The notes: generated by a model not told the origin, from the sequence alone. A stretch of 55,107 nucleotides of DNA from Streptacidiphilus anmyonensis (GCF_000787855.1 NZ_BBPQ01000018.1:1-55107); one strand, 5' to 3'. Positions 6,974 through 15,660 are shown, counted from the first letter of the stretch. Made by a program: numbers and translations.

Positions 6974-9150
6974 AGCGCACCCCCGGCGGCGAGGGCGGCG
7001 CGGCCCTGGTCGCGCAGCGCGAGAAGTTCGTCCTCACTGCCGGGTGCCGGGACGGGGCCGGCGAGGTGGCCCTTGAGGAGGTATTCGCCGGGCTGGCCGT
7101 GGTAGGGCCAGTCGTGGCGGGCGGTCAGGTAGACGGCGTCGGTGCGGAACGCGACCACCTGGCCCGCGGGGACGTGGAGGGCGCCGACGTGGACGCCGTC
7201 GTTCTTCATCTTCATCGACAGCAGTGCGGCCCGGGCGGAGGACCAGACGTAGGCGGACCACTCGGGGTGGGCCGCCTCGTCCTTCCGGAAGCCGCTGACG
7301 CGCTGCCAGGTCACCTTGTGCTCGTCGTGGGTGAGGATCTCGGCGCCTTCGGGGACCAGGTGCAGCTCGTTCATGGGGGTGGTGCCGGTGACCATGCGGG
7401 GGCGCTGCGCGAAGCCGCCGATCCCGAACAGCAGGATGGAGCGCACCGCGCGGGCGGCCAGGTAGTTGGCCTGCCGCTGCCTGGGGTCCTCGTGGACGCG
7501 CGCTACCGCTGACAGCTGGTTCCAGGCGTCCTTGAGGTGTAGGGACCACTTGTCGATCGGCTCGCCGTCCTGAAAGACCAGCGCGTCGAGGATCTCGATG
7601 CGCCACGGCTTGATCGGGTTCGACAGGGCGGTGTAGACCTCGGGCGCGCCGGCCCAGGTGGTGAACGTCTGGCCGGGGGTGGATGGGTACTCCCAGTGGC
7701 GGTCGCCGCTGATCGGCGCGGGCAGTAGCCCGATGTGCTCCCAGCCGTGCGGCACGGTGACGCGGATCCGCAGGTGGGCGCAGCCCATCAGCAGCTTCTT
7801 CTGCTCCGCCTCGCTCATCTTCGCGAACGCGGCCGCCGTGACGTGGCGCGGGGTTCCGACCGGGCCCTTCCAGGTGTGGCGGGCGTAGGCGAAGGTCCGG
7901 TCGTACTCGACCAGGCCCGGCAGCTCGGCGGGGACCTTCGGCGGAAGGATCAGCTCGGTGCGGCCCTGCCCGGCGGTGGCGTGGAACAGGCCGCGCAGTT
8001 CCTCCGAGAGCACCGGGAAGCCGTCCGCCCACTGGCCCTTGATTGGGATGGTCCGCGCCCACAGGTCCTTGCCGGTCTGCGAGGGCGAGCCCAGCAGGAC
8101 GGCGTCGGGCCAGAACTGCCGCAGGGTCTTCCACAGCAGCAAGAACACCTCGCGGACCAGGTGGGGGTCGGCCCCGGCCGGGTCGAGCCACTCGTTCACC
8201 GCACGGATCTCGACGTGCTCGGCGTTCCGGTCGGCGCCCGCGCGGGTGTAGCGGCCGACCGGCAGACGGGCGTTGCTGGGGACGAAGTGCCCGGCCAGGC
8301 GCTCCTTGTCCCAGCTGGTGTCCTCGATCCAGCGCTCCGAGGGTGTGTGCAGCCAGGCGGTGACGGCCTGCTTCATCGTCGGGTAGCGGTCGGCGTCCGC
8401 GTGCCACGGGGCTCCGGCGGTGATGTAGATGCGCTCGATGTGCGACGAGACCGCCATGACCGCGTCCAGGATCTCCCCCGGGGTGCGCGTGCCGAGATCC
8501 AGGTGGGCGACGCCGCGCCCGACCAGCACGCCGGTGGTCGCGTCGAGGAACGCGGTCTCGCGGGCCTTCTGCTGGAAGGGGGGCCGCTTGGAGAACAGGC
8601 CCTTCGTTGCCGCGGTGTATCGCGCCGCCTCCGGGCCGTCCGGGATCGCCGGCAGTTCGATCCGCTCGCCCGGCTCCTTGAACGGCGACGGCACCAGCGG
8701 CGCGGTCGCGGCCGGGGCGGGCTCCTCGGTCGGGGTGGTGGGAGCGGCTGGGGCGGCATTAGCAGTCGCGTCGGGCCGGGCGGTTCCGTGCGCGGGCAGC
8801 GTCGGAGCGATGGCGCCCTCCGGCTCGGCCAGCTGCTCCCCAGCGGCCTCGGGCGCCGACGTGCCGCCGGTAGCGGGCGCGGCGTGCAGCTGGGCACGGG
8901 CGTGCTCGGGCGTCGGGTCCAGGCGCGGCACCAGCGCCACGACGTCACCGATGCTCACCCCGGCGGCCTTGGCGAGCACGCTGGCCTTCGCCGGTTCGAA
9001 GGCGCCGAGCCTGACGATCCGCCCGTCGCGGTCGCGGTGGCGCTTCTCGATCTCCTTGTTCAGCTTCGCGGCCTCGCGCTCCAGCTTGGCGATCTCCTCG
9101 CGCAGCGGACGCAGGTCGGCGAGCCCGTTGTTGTAGGAGGCGGAGTCCAT
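6970..9150 (-). CDS. 726-aa protein of a replication or telomere-type operon
   Basis: ATG 9150 overlaps the preceding stop (TGATG), and the stop overlaps the next start (GTGA), so it is the middle of a translationally coupled trio. Residues 10-45 are a charged coiled coil (LREEIAKLEREAAKLNKEIEK), followed by a Pro/Ala linker to about 150. Then comes a large well-structured domain with many conserved-looking aromatic stretches (NPIKPWRIEILDAL, SAYVWSSARAALL). No Walker motif or zinc site is apparent. Length, coupling and position upstream of a small HTH gene resemble Tap or Tac, the telomere-associated proteins that recruit terminal protein to linear plasmid ends. Without a database search this stays a candidate. 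A plasmid replication protein is the main alternative. Confidence 0.6.
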   Translation of the reverse strand: MDSASYNNGLADLRPLREEIAKLEREAAKLNKEIEKRHRDRDGRIVRLGAFEPAKASVLAKAAGVSIGDVVALVPRLDPTPEHARAQLHAAPATGGTSAPEAAGEQLAEPEGAIAPTLPAHGTARPDATANAAPAAPTTPTEEPAPAATAPLVPSPFKEPGERIELPAIPDGPEAARYTAATKGLFSKRPPFQQKARETAFLDATTGVLVGRGVAHLDLGTRTPGEILDAVMAVSSHIERIYITAGAPWHADADRYPTMKQAVTAWLHTPSERWIEDTSWDKERLAGHFVPSNARLPVGRYTRAGADRNAEHVEIRAVNEWLDPAGADPHLVREVFLLLWKTLRQFWPDAVLLGSPSQTGKDLWARTIPIKGQWADGFPVLSEELRGLFHATAGQGRTELILPPKVPAELPGLVEYDRTFAYARHTWKGPVGTPRHVTAAAFAKMSEAEQKKLLMGCAHLRIRVTVPHGWEHIGLLPAPISGDRHWEYPSTPGQTFTTWAGAPEVYTALSNPIKPWRIEILDALVFQDGEPIDKWSLHLKDAWNQLSAVARVHEDPRQRQANYLAARAVRSILLFGIGGFAQRPRMVTGTTPMNELHLVPEGAEILTHDEHKVTWQRVSGFRKDEAAHPEWSAYVWSSARAALLSMKMKNDGVHVGALHVPAGQVVAFRTDAVYLTARHDWPYHGQPGEYLLKGHLAGPVPAPGSEDELLALRDQGRAALAAGGAL

Positions 9151-9779
9151 CAGCTGTCTCCCTTGTCTGCGGCCGCCGGACCGGCGGGAACGTAGGCGAT
9201 CGGGCCGCCGGAGACCGACGGCAGACGAGCCCCCAGCAGTGGCTGCACCAGGAGTCGTTCGGCGGCATTCTGGTCTGCGGGGTAGCACGCGGCGGACGGG
9301 TCGGTGAGATCGGTCAGCCATCCGGCCAGGCGCGCCTTGGTGAACTTGTACCGCAGAGTCTGGCGAGTGCCGCCGTTGTGCTGCGGGGCGGCGAGGTCTG
9401 TGAGGACGGCGACGACGAACTCGGAGACGGTGACGACCAGGAGGCCTCCGGCGGCGACGCGGTCGGGGTCGCAGCGCCACCACCCCGAGAGGGCGTCGGT
9501 CAACTGGCCGGGGCTCAGATCGGCGCGGTAGCCCATCCAGTCCCGGTCGTCCTCGTTCGCGGGTGTGGCCGCGTCCGCGCGCAGCACGGCGACCTCCGGC
9601 TCGGGCAGTGTTGACAGGTCGCAGTGAGGCGCGTTCTGCAGCATCTGGAGGGCTTTCAAGGGGAAGACCTGGCGCCCCTGGGACGCTACGCCGGGCACGG
9701 CTCCGGATGCGATCAGCTTCCTGACCAGCGGGATCGAGACCCCGAGTGTCCGAGCTGCTTGACCGGTCGTGACCAGCAT
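9150..9779 (-). CDS. Helix-turn-helix DNA-binding protein, first gene of the 6281-9779 operon
   Basis: A 209-residue protein from ATG 9779 (a TTG four codons earlier is possible). Its first 55 residues (VTTGQAARTLGVSIPLVRKLIASGAVPG...RQVFPLKAL) are an excisionase/MerR-type winged helix. The rest, about 60-200, is an unassigned domain containing YKFTKARLAGWLTDLTD. The divergent upstream region has direct and inverted repeats (9790-9859), which would suit autoregulation or origin binding. Confidence 0.7.
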   Translation of the reverse strand: MLVTTGQAARTLGVSIPLVRKLIASGAVPGVASQGRQVFPLKALQMLQNAPHCDLSTLPEPEVAVLRADAATPANEDDRDWMGYRADLSPGQLTDALSGWWRCDPDRVAAGGLLVVTVSEFVVAVLTDLAAPQHNGGTRQTLRYKFTKARLAGWLTDLTDPSAACYPADQNAAERLLVQPLLGARLPSVSGGPIAYVPAGPAAADKGDS

Positions 9780-9789
9780 CCCCAACCCC

Positions 9790-9859
9790 AATGTCTATCC
9801 AGCTAAATCTATAGACGTAAGCGTAGCGGACCGACTACGGTCAGGCAATGCCTATCCAG
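9790..9859. repeat. Direct and inverted repeats in the divergent promoter region
   Basis: AATGTCTATCCAG (9790-9802) recurs as AATGCCTATCCAG (9847-9859) with one mismatch, 57 bp apart. Between them GTCTAT (9793-9798) pairs with ATAGAC (9811-9816), and CGTAG (9822-9826) pairs with CTACG (9835-9839). The stretch is AT-rich for this window. It separates the minus-strand operon from the plus-strand gene at 9989, so it likely holds operators, and possibly iteron-like initiator sites. Confidence 0.5.
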
Positions 9860-9988
9860 TAGAAGTCATGAGCAGCCGATGGTCGGTGTCCGCGTGCGGC
9901 GCGGACACCGCCGCCGCATGCCAGCGGGCCTCGCGTCAACGCACGCAGCACCCTGGATATCAGTCAAATCCCATGAGACGGAGCAGAC

Positions 9989-10603
9989 TTGACTATCGTC
10001 GCCTGCGCACCACTGCACCGAACCTCGGCGCCAGCGCAAGCTGCTGCGCCCATCAGGCCGTTCTACGGGCGGATCCTCTACTGGAAGCCCGACGCCCGAT
10101 ACACCGCCGGCGAGCGCGTCGCGCGCCGGGTCCGCAGGCGGGCCCTGGCGCTCAGCGCCACCGGCAGCCTCACGATAGACCTCGTCTGCTGTGCCAGCAC
10201 CGCCGACCTCCTCGCCGAGCTCCCCGTTCACGCGGACTTCGTCATGCTCACCGGCCACAGCTGGTGGCACGGCGGCCGGCCCACCCACCTGCTGGGCAAC
10301 GACCTGCACGTCATGGCCGGCCTGATCGACGCCGACGCCGTCGTGCTCGATTCCTGCTGGATGGCCACCTGCCCGGCCGACGTCGCCGCCCTGCTGGCCC
10401 GACCGACTCCGGTGGTCGCCTGCGACGAAGCCAGCGAGTTCCGCAAAGCCCCTCTCCTGCTCGGCCCGCTCCTGGCAGATCTGGCTGCCCAAGTGCCGAT
10501 CACCAACTGGCCGGGCGCCGTCGGCAGAGCGCTCACCGCAGCCCAGGCTGTTGCGCGCACGCAGGTTCGGTCGAAGGTCTGGCAGGCCTGGCGTGTCGTG
10601 TAG
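9989..10603 (+). CDS. Caspase/CHAT-like small protein (predicted cysteine peptidase fold)
   Basis: A 204-residue protein from TTG 9989 with GGAGCA just upstream. The core reads as alternating strands: FVMLTGHSWW (His90), then about 25 residues later ADAVVLDSCWM (Cys123). A strand ending in GH and a second strand ending in a D/S-S/A-C about 33 residues on is the His-Cys dyad layout of caspase-like and CHAT peptidases. The total length is short for CHAT, and no sensor domain is fused, so substrates or activators must be separate. The three genes after it (10780-13179) run in the same direction. Fold assignment is by motif only. Confidence 0.55.
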   Translation: MTIVACAPLHRTSAPAQAAAPIRPFYGRILYWKPDARYTAGERVARRVRRRALALSATGSLTIDLVCCASTADLLAELPVHADFVMLTGHSWWHGGRPTHLLGNDLHVMAGLIDADAVVLDSCWMATCPADVAALLARPTPVVACDEASEFRKAPLLLGPLLADLAAQVPITNWPGAVGRALTAAQAVARTQVRSKVWQAWRVV

Positions 10604-10653
10604 CGGTCGTCGGGCGCCGCGCCGCCCGGCTGCTCCTGCGCGCTCTCCCCGAC

Positions 10654-10692
10654 GGGGTACCCCGGCCCGCAGGCAAAGGCCCGGGGTACCCC
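10654..10692. promoter_or_regulatory. Paired GGGGTACCCC palindromes forming an inverted repeat
   Basis: GGGGTACCCC occurs at 10654-10663 and again at 10683-10692. Together with flanking CGG/CCG the two units form perfect 12-bp arms (10654-10665 and 10681-10692) around a 15-base spacer. It lies between the caspase-like gene and the gene at 10780. It could be a terminator hairpin, or two operator sites centred 29 bp apart. Confidence 0.45.
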
Positions 10693-10779
10693 ACACGGGT
10701 GAACATTGCCGGGTCGGCTGCGCCAGTGGAAGGAGCGTCACCAGGCTGGAACCAGCAGCCGCCCTGGCCGGAGGTCACC

Positions 10780-11289
10780 ATGCCTACCTGCGAAGCCATC
10801 CACCCTGAGGACCACACCGCGTGCGAGGGACCGCAGGACGCGGTCCGCGTCAGCGACCAGCTCGGCGGCTCGGTGCTCGCCTGCGTTCATCACGGTGCGC
10901 GGATCCTGGCGACGGTGACGGCCGCGACCGTGGCTCCCGCCGCCGTACGAGGCGCCGCGATCGAGGCCTACCGCAGAGCCAAGGAGACCCCGCCGCTCGC
11001 CTTTCAATGGGACGACGAACCGATGACCCTCGTCGAGCACGCCGTCTGGAAGGGCATCGACTGGGAGCCGACCCAAGCCGAGTGCGTGCGTGACGCGATC
11101 ATGCTCCTGCGCTTCCGCGTCCCCGGTATGAGCCCGGACCGCGCCTTCCTCCTCGGCACCACGCAGATCGAGGCCAGCGACGCCGACCTGGCCCTTGTCG
11201 CCGCCGCCCTGGGCGTCACCCTCGAGAAGCTGCTCGCCGGGGACTTCCCGTGGCGCGCCCCGCGCGAGAACACCGAGGAGAACCACTGA
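10780..11289 (+). CDS. Hypothetical protein, 169 aa
   Basis: ATG 10780 has GGAGGT five bases upstream. The N-terminus MPTCEAIHPEDHTACEG carries Cys4, Cys15 and nearby His residues, possibly a metal site. The middle and C-terminal parts are helical, with SPDRAFLLGTTQIEASDADLAL resembling a small HTH. The stop overlaps the next start as TGATG. No family is recognised. Confidence 0.65.
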   Translation: MPTCEAIHPEDHTACEGPQDAVRVSDQLGGSVLACVHHGARILATVTAATVAPAAVRGAAIEAYRRAKETPPLAFQWDDEPMTLVEHAVWKGIDWEPTQAECVRDAIMLLRFRVPGMSPDRAFLLGTTQIEASDADLALVAAALGVTLEKLLAGDFPWRAPRENTEENH

Positions 11290-12344
11290 TGGGCAAGGCC
11301 AGCCGACGACGCCAGCAGCGACGCACGGACCGGCAATGCCGGAACGGGGACGGCGTCTCCAAGCTGTACCGCGCCACCCCTTCGGCAGTGATCGCCGACA
11401 GTGAGGAGGTGCTCCGCGCCTACACCGAGCACCGCGGCCTCCGACTCACCGACCCCGCCGTCCTCGCCGGATGGGACGCGATCATCTACGCGGAGAGCGC
11501 CGCGCTCGAGGCGCTGTCCATCCTGGCCGACCAACGCGATTCCACCGCCGACCTGTACTTCGCCGAGCTTCTCGACGAACCGGAGATCTCCCATCTGACC
11601 CCCGTGATGCCCGCGCTTCTGAGCTTCCTGCGCGCCCGCCTGGCCGAGCAGGACCCGGTCCTGCGCCTGGAACACGACACCCCGCGGCTCGCCCTCACCC
11701 TGCTCCTTCTGGCCGCGCACGCGCTCAGGCAAGCGACCGACGCACCCGCCGGTTCCCCGCAGGTTGCGGCGCTGGTGGATGCCTGCCTGGACCGCCTGGC
11801 CCGTGATCCCCTCAACGACCGGCTCCCAGCCGGGGACCTCTGCTTCGCGCTCTCGTCAGAGGAACGGCAGCACGCTCCCGTGGACCGGCTCGTCCGGGAC
11901 GAGATCCGCAAGATCCGCAACAAGGCGCTGCCACCGAAGCACGTCGTGGTGCTCCCCGACCAGCCGCCCCTGCTCGTGCTCGAGCTCGGCGCCCGCCCGG
12001 ACATCCAGGACCTGCTGCGCATCCTGGAGACCGACCCCCCAGCAGACGGCGCGGACACCGCCAACTGGTGGCAACTCCTCCCCCTGCCGCATCAGATCCT
12101 GCTGCGCCTGCAACTCGACTGGCTCGACCCGGTCCGCGCGCAACTCGTCCTGCTGCTCGACGCCGACACGCACCGCGACGCCCTGACCCGGATCGCCGAT
12201 CACGGCTGCCTCGACATCACAGCCGGCCTCCCCGACGACCCCGCCACCTCCTTCTTCCGCGCCCGGGTGCTCCTGGACGGCAACCACCTCGCGGACCTTC
12301 TCCACCTTGCCGAGACACGCCGCGCCGAGCTCACGAAGGCCTGA
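11289..12344 (+). CDS. Hypothetical helical protein, 351 aa
   Basis: Start ATG 11289 is coupled to the preceding stop. A basic N-terminus (GKASRRRQQRR) precedes a mostly alpha-helical, Leu-rich protein. The repeated helical pairs (for example about 90-150 and 255-345) suggest a TPR- or HEAT-like solenoid, but no exact repeat can be shown by eye. No catalytic motif is seen. As a scaffold in the operon with the caspase-like protein it could serve as sensor or target; this is speculation from context. Confidence 0.65.
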   Translation: MGKASRRRQQRRTDRQCRNGDGVSKLYRATPSAVIADSEEVLRAYTEHRGLRLTDPAVLAGWDAIIYAESAALEALSILADQRDSTADLYFAELLDEPEISHLTPVMPALLSFLRARLAEQDPVLRLEHDTPRLALTLLLLAAHALRQATDAPAGSPQVAALVDACLDRLARDPLNDRLPAGDLCFALSSEERQHAPVDRLVRDEIRKIRNKALPPKHVVVLPDQPPLLVLELGARPDIQDLLRILETDPPADGADTANWWQLLPLPHQILLRLQLDWLDPVRAQLVLLLDADTHRDALTRIADHGCLDITAGLPDDPATSFFRARVLLDGNHLADLLHLAETRRAELTKA

Positions 12345-12459
12345 CCGGCCAGGACGCGCCCGCGAGTCCAGCGCACGGGTGGTTCGGTGGGAGCGGCCTC
12401 TCGAACCGGCTGCTCGCTGAGACACTGTCAGCAGGCACTGACGGAACACGGGGGTAAGC

Positions 12460-13179
12460 GTGACGGTGCACATGAGCGCGGACGTGCGCCGTGCCCTGGG
12501 TCCTTTCGGAGTCGCACAGGCCGAGCGCGAAGCCCAGACAACGGACTGCGTCATGTGCTCCCACCGGGTCGAGCCCGGGCAAGGTGTGAACGTCCAGGTC
12601 GTTCGTGACCCCCTCGGGAACCTGAACGTCTGGTTCACCCACCCCGGCTGCGGGCCGTCACGGCTCGTCGACGGCACCAAGACGCTCGCGCCGGACCCGG
12701 ACGGCGAGGACATGCGGATGACCGCGCTGCCGCCGAGGACCGGACACGGCCTGCCGATCCTGGCGGCCCAACTCGTCCGGCCCGTCTTCACCAAGCCCGA
12801 GGAGCAGGGTGGTGAACTCACCGAGGTTCTGGCGCCGTACCTCCTCTCCCAGGGCTTCTCCATGCTGGGCGAGCTCGACTCCACTCCCCCGCACCTGGAG
12901 CAGTGGATCGCGGTCCTGATCGCGCATCCCGCCCCCGACGCCGGAACGGCGCGACTGCTCATCCTTGACCCCGAGGCCAGCCAGTTCTTCTCCGGCGTCG
13001 TCTGCACACCGGGCGGCTGGTGTCGTGAGGCGCTCGCCCGAGGCGGAGCGGCGCTGTACGTGGGCGACGCCGGCCTCGACCCGACCAGTCCCCATGTCCA
13101 CCAGCAGCACGAGCGCCTGGCGCGCGCCGCGCGCCAGGGGCGGCTGCTGGCCGCCACCATCTCCGTCATCGAGCGTTGA
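12460..13179 (+). CDS. Hypothetical protein with N-terminal zinc-ribbon-like motif, 239 aa
   Basis: GTG 12460 follows a GGGGG tract. Residues 30-33 form CVMC and THPGC near 59-63 supplies a further His and Cys, giving a probable zinc ribbon. The rest is an alpha/beta domain (QWIAVLIAHP, ARLLILDP). It is the last plus-strand gene of the 9989-13179 group and is separated from the previous one by 115 bp. Function unknown. Confidence 0.65.
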   Translation: MTVHMSADVRRALGPFGVAQAEREAQTTDCVMCSHRVEPGQGVNVQVVRDPLGNLNVWFTHPGCGPSRLVDGTKTLAPDPDGEDMRMTALPPRTGHGLPILAAQLVRPVFTKPEEQGGELTEVLAPYLLSQGFSMLGELDSTPPHLEQWIAVLIAHPAPDAGTARLLILDPEASQFFSGVVCTPGGWCREALARGGAALYVGDAGLDPTSPHVHQQHERLARAARQGRLLAATISVIER

Positions 13180-13296
13180 GCAGAACAAGGGGGGCCGAGC
13201 GGTCTAGGCCTGGCCTTGATCGGCTCTGACAGCCTCGGGTCCGCCTGGCGGTCGATCAGCGTCTGCCCGCACGGGGGTCCCGGCGAGGCGGGGTCG

Positions 13297-14496
13297 CTAG
13301 CTTGAAGCCTCGGTGTCCCGGCCCGGATCGTCTTCCCCGATCGGTGGGAAGGCCGGAGGGGTGGACGGCATCGGCGGCACGTCCACGCCGATCTGCCGCG
13401 CGACGTCCTCCCACCATGGTCCTGCCTCAGCGGGCGGCGGGGCGGGCGTCGCGTCGGTCGGCGGCTCCAGCTCCACGGTCCGCGCAGGGTCGGCTTCCTG
13501 GGTGGGTTCCGGGTCCGGGATGATCTCCGGCACGGGGGCCGGTGTGGCGGCGGGCTGCTGGTGGCGCTCCTGGTAGAGCGCGAAGGCGCGGTTGCGGCGC
13601 CAGTTGTGCCGGGCCGATTCGGCGCGGGCCAGGCTCTCCATCACCTGGTGGGCCTGCGCTGGGCGGAACCTGGCCTCGGTGCGCGTCAGCGTTGACAGGG
13701 GAAGGGGAACCAGGCCCCAGGCGTCTGCGCCGATGCGGGGGCGGGGGTGGCTGAGGCGCCAGTCCTTGCGCGGGTCCTCGCCGCGGCGCCAGCGAGGGAA
13801 GTCCCAGTCCTGCTTGGCGCGGACCGGGTGCAGGAACCAGTGGACGCCGTACGGGACCTGGACGAGCTGGCCGTCCAGCCAGTAGACGCTGCCGCCGGAC
13901 TCCGCGATCGCTTCCTGCTGCTCGGTCGGCGCGACGGTCTCGTGTTCTTCGTCCTTGCCGTCGATGCGGACCTGCAAAGTGCCGACCTTGCCGAACTGGA
14001 ACCGGTCCCGGCGCAGGAACCACACGTGCTCGGCTCCGCCGTGACCGTCGCGCACTGCGGTGATGCGCCGGCGGATCTTCCCGGTGCCGGGCAGCTCGAT
14101 CCCGGGCCGCTCCACCACGACGGTGGTGCCCGGGGCGGTGCACACGATGAGGGCAGGCGGCAGGCCGATCGGATCGGTTGGGTCGTCGTCGCCCGGTGCG
14201 GCGAGCGTGCACGTGATCCCCGGGTTCGCCTTGCGCAGGCGGTCGCGGAACTTGATGACGACCTCCAGTTCGGCGTCCAGTTCCGCCTCCCGGCCCGGGT
14301 TGGGGCAGGGACCGCCGCTGATGTGGGAAAAGTGGGGAACGACCTGCGAGTCCTCCTTCAAGCCCCGCAGCGTCAGCGCCGACCCGCACGAGCGGCAGCG
14401 GTATCGGCCCCCGGCCATCAGGGGTTCCAGGCCCTCCACTCCGTCCGTGAGCCGGATGATCCGGCCGGTCGCCGTGTCCTTCGCGCTGTAGCTCAC
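13297..14496 (-). CDS. CoiA-like protein with N-terminal zinc finger, 399 aa
   Basis: The first 75 residues (YRCRSCGSALTLRG, Cys34 and Cys37; PHFSH, His55 and His58; Cys64) match the zinc-binding head of the CoiA-like competence family, whose C-terminal part is usually a restriction-endonuclease-like fold. Here the middle domain (about 75-210) is alpha/beta and the last 110 residues are Pro/Glu/Ala-rich and probably disordered. CoiA proteins act in processing of incoming DNA. In Streptomyces such genes are common on plasmids and arms with no known competence. It is convergent with 12460-13179 and divergent from 14654. Confidence 0.55.
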   Translation of the reverse strand: MSYSAKDTATGRIIRLTDGVEGLEPLMAGGRYRCRSCGSALTLRGLKEDSQVVPHFSHISGGPCPNPGREAELDAELEVVIKFRDRLRKANPGITCTLAAPGDDDPTDPIGLPPALIVCTAPGTTVVVERPGIELPGTGKIRRRITAVRDGHGGAEHVWFLRRDRFQFGKVGTLQVRIDGKDEEHETVAPTEQQEAIAESGGSVYWLDGQLVQVPYGVHWFLHPVRAKQDWDFPRWRRGEDPRKDWRLSHPRPRIGADAWGLVPLPLSTLTRTEARFRPAQAHQVMESLARAESARHNWRRNRAFALYQERHQQPAATPAPVPEIIPDPEPTQEADPARTVELEPPTDATPAPPPAEAGPWWEDVARQIGVDVPPMPSTPPAFPPIGEDDPGRDTEASS

Positions 14497-14624
14497 GCTC
14501 CGCCTCCCCCATGTCGGTCAACCGATCATGCGCCCTTTGACGCACGCTGATCAACCGTGGGCGGGTGTGCGGCGACACGGTCCCGGCCGGGTTCACCCGG
14601 CTGCCGCTCGCGCCGCTTGCAGAT

Positions 14625-14647
14625 GTGTCAGTGCCAGCCTCTAGCAT
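14625..14647 (+). promoter_or_regulatory. RecA-NDp / PafBC-type DNA-damage promoter
   Basis: GTGTCAGTG (14625-14633), exactly 8 bases, then TAGCAT (14642-14647), six bases before GTG 14654. This fits the actinobacterial TTGTCRGTG-N8-TANNNT promoter. The transcript would be leaderless. Two further copies with the same 8-base spacing lie at 24544 and 33392. Confidence 0.6.
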
Positions 14648-14653
14648 CCCCGG

Positions 14654-14980
14654 GTGCCCGACGACATCGTGATCCCCGACGACTTGATCGACCTCCAGTG
14701 CGAGGCCTACGCCGCCCAGGCCCTCGTGGAAGCGTTCAGTAACACCGTCGACGCCGAGTTCCGTGAGGTGTTCCCCGAAGAGGAACGGTGGCGGCAGCGC
14801 ATTTGGCCCGAGGACGGAGACGAGCGCGCTGAACTCCAACGGCTTCGCGCGGAACGCAACACCGCGCTGGACCGGATCCGCGACCATCCCGCGATGGCCG
14901 CCGCACGCGCCGACGGATCGCGGGTCCAGCTCGACGCAGCTCTGAAACGCGCGGGCCAACGACGGCTGTCGGGCGCGTAG
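14654..14980 (+). CDS. Hypothetical acidic protein, 108 aa, with damage-type promoter
   Basis: The GTG start is placed by the -10 box six bases upstream (leaderless). The N-terminus is acidic (MPDDIVIPDDLIDL) and is followed by a long charged helix pair (ERAELQRLRAERNTALDRIRDHP), probably a coiled coil. No family is recognised. The promoter suggests induction on DNA damage. Confidence 0.65.
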   Translation: MPDDIVIPDDLIDLQCEAYAAQALVEAFSNTVDAEFREVFPEEERWRQRIWPEDGDERAELQRLRAERNTALDRIRDHPAMAAARADGSRVQLDAALKRAGQRRLSGA

Positions 14981-15113
14981 GAGGCGACACCGCAGGCTTG
15001 GGAGCGCCGGGTCACCCCTACCAGCGGGATGATCATCCCCGCTGGGACGGAAGGAGTCGCGCTTCTTCCTTGAAATGCTCCGCCCGGCAGGGGCGAATCG
15101 GCACACTGACCCG

Positions 15114-15455
15114 GTGACTACTTGGCTGCTGCGCCGCTGGATTGGGCTGTGGACCTGGGTGCACGAGAACGTCGACAGCGCCGATCCCGTGTCCAAGTGG
15201 GGCTCGCGCGCCGCCGGGACGCTGCTGACGGCGGCGGTGATCACCTCACTCGGCCACACCGTCGTATGGGCGTCCCAATCAGCGGGTGCGTCTGCGGCCG
15301 TGACCGCATGGCTCGCTCTGTGGGTTGTCGTCGCCGTGTTCGTCGTCGCTCTGGTCGCGGTCCTGGAAGGGCCGGGCCGTACCCGAAAGCCAGCGTTGAT
15401 CGCATTCGCCGCTGTGAGCGCTGTCGTCGCGCTCACGTCCTGGCCCTGGCACTGA
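15114..15455 (+). CDS. Small integral membrane protein, 113 aa
   Basis: GTG 15114 is chosen because upstream codons are not coding-like. After a basic N-terminal TTWLLRRWIGLW there are three hydrophobic segments at roughly residues 32-52, 58-80 and 93-110. This gives a three-helix membrane protein with a short Arg-rich loop (GPGRTRKP). Role unknown. Isolated transcription unit. Confidence 0.6.
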   Translation: MTTWLLRRWIGLWTWVHENVDSADPVSKWGSRAAGTLLTAAVITSLGHTVVWASQSAGASAAVTAWLALWVVVAVFVVALVAVLEGPGRTRKPALIAFAAVSAVVALTSWPWH

Positions 15456-15660
15456 AACGCCGAAGTCGACCCAGACGCCTGACCGCCCGCTGCCACCTCG
15501 ACAACCAGGCGCCGGCTGGCTGCGCGAGAACCGACGGACGCGCGACCACGTAGCCTTCCCGGCGCCCCCGGGGAATAGGCTGTCGATGCATGGCCCTCCA
15601 CCGACAGGAGCACGCATCGCCGCAGGCCGACGGGTCTGACCTGCCAGAACAGGAGAAGCG

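Noticed and set aside
9769-11289. 506-aa plus-strand frame
   Set aside because: The first 337 codons overlap the caspase-like gene and intergenic repeats; a strong ribosome site marks the true start at 10780.
13427-15613. 728-aa minus-strand frame around the CoiA-like gene
   Set aside because: It overlaps several genes with better codon patterns and has no recognisable domain; its conserved-looking part is a shifted reading of the CoiA-like gene.
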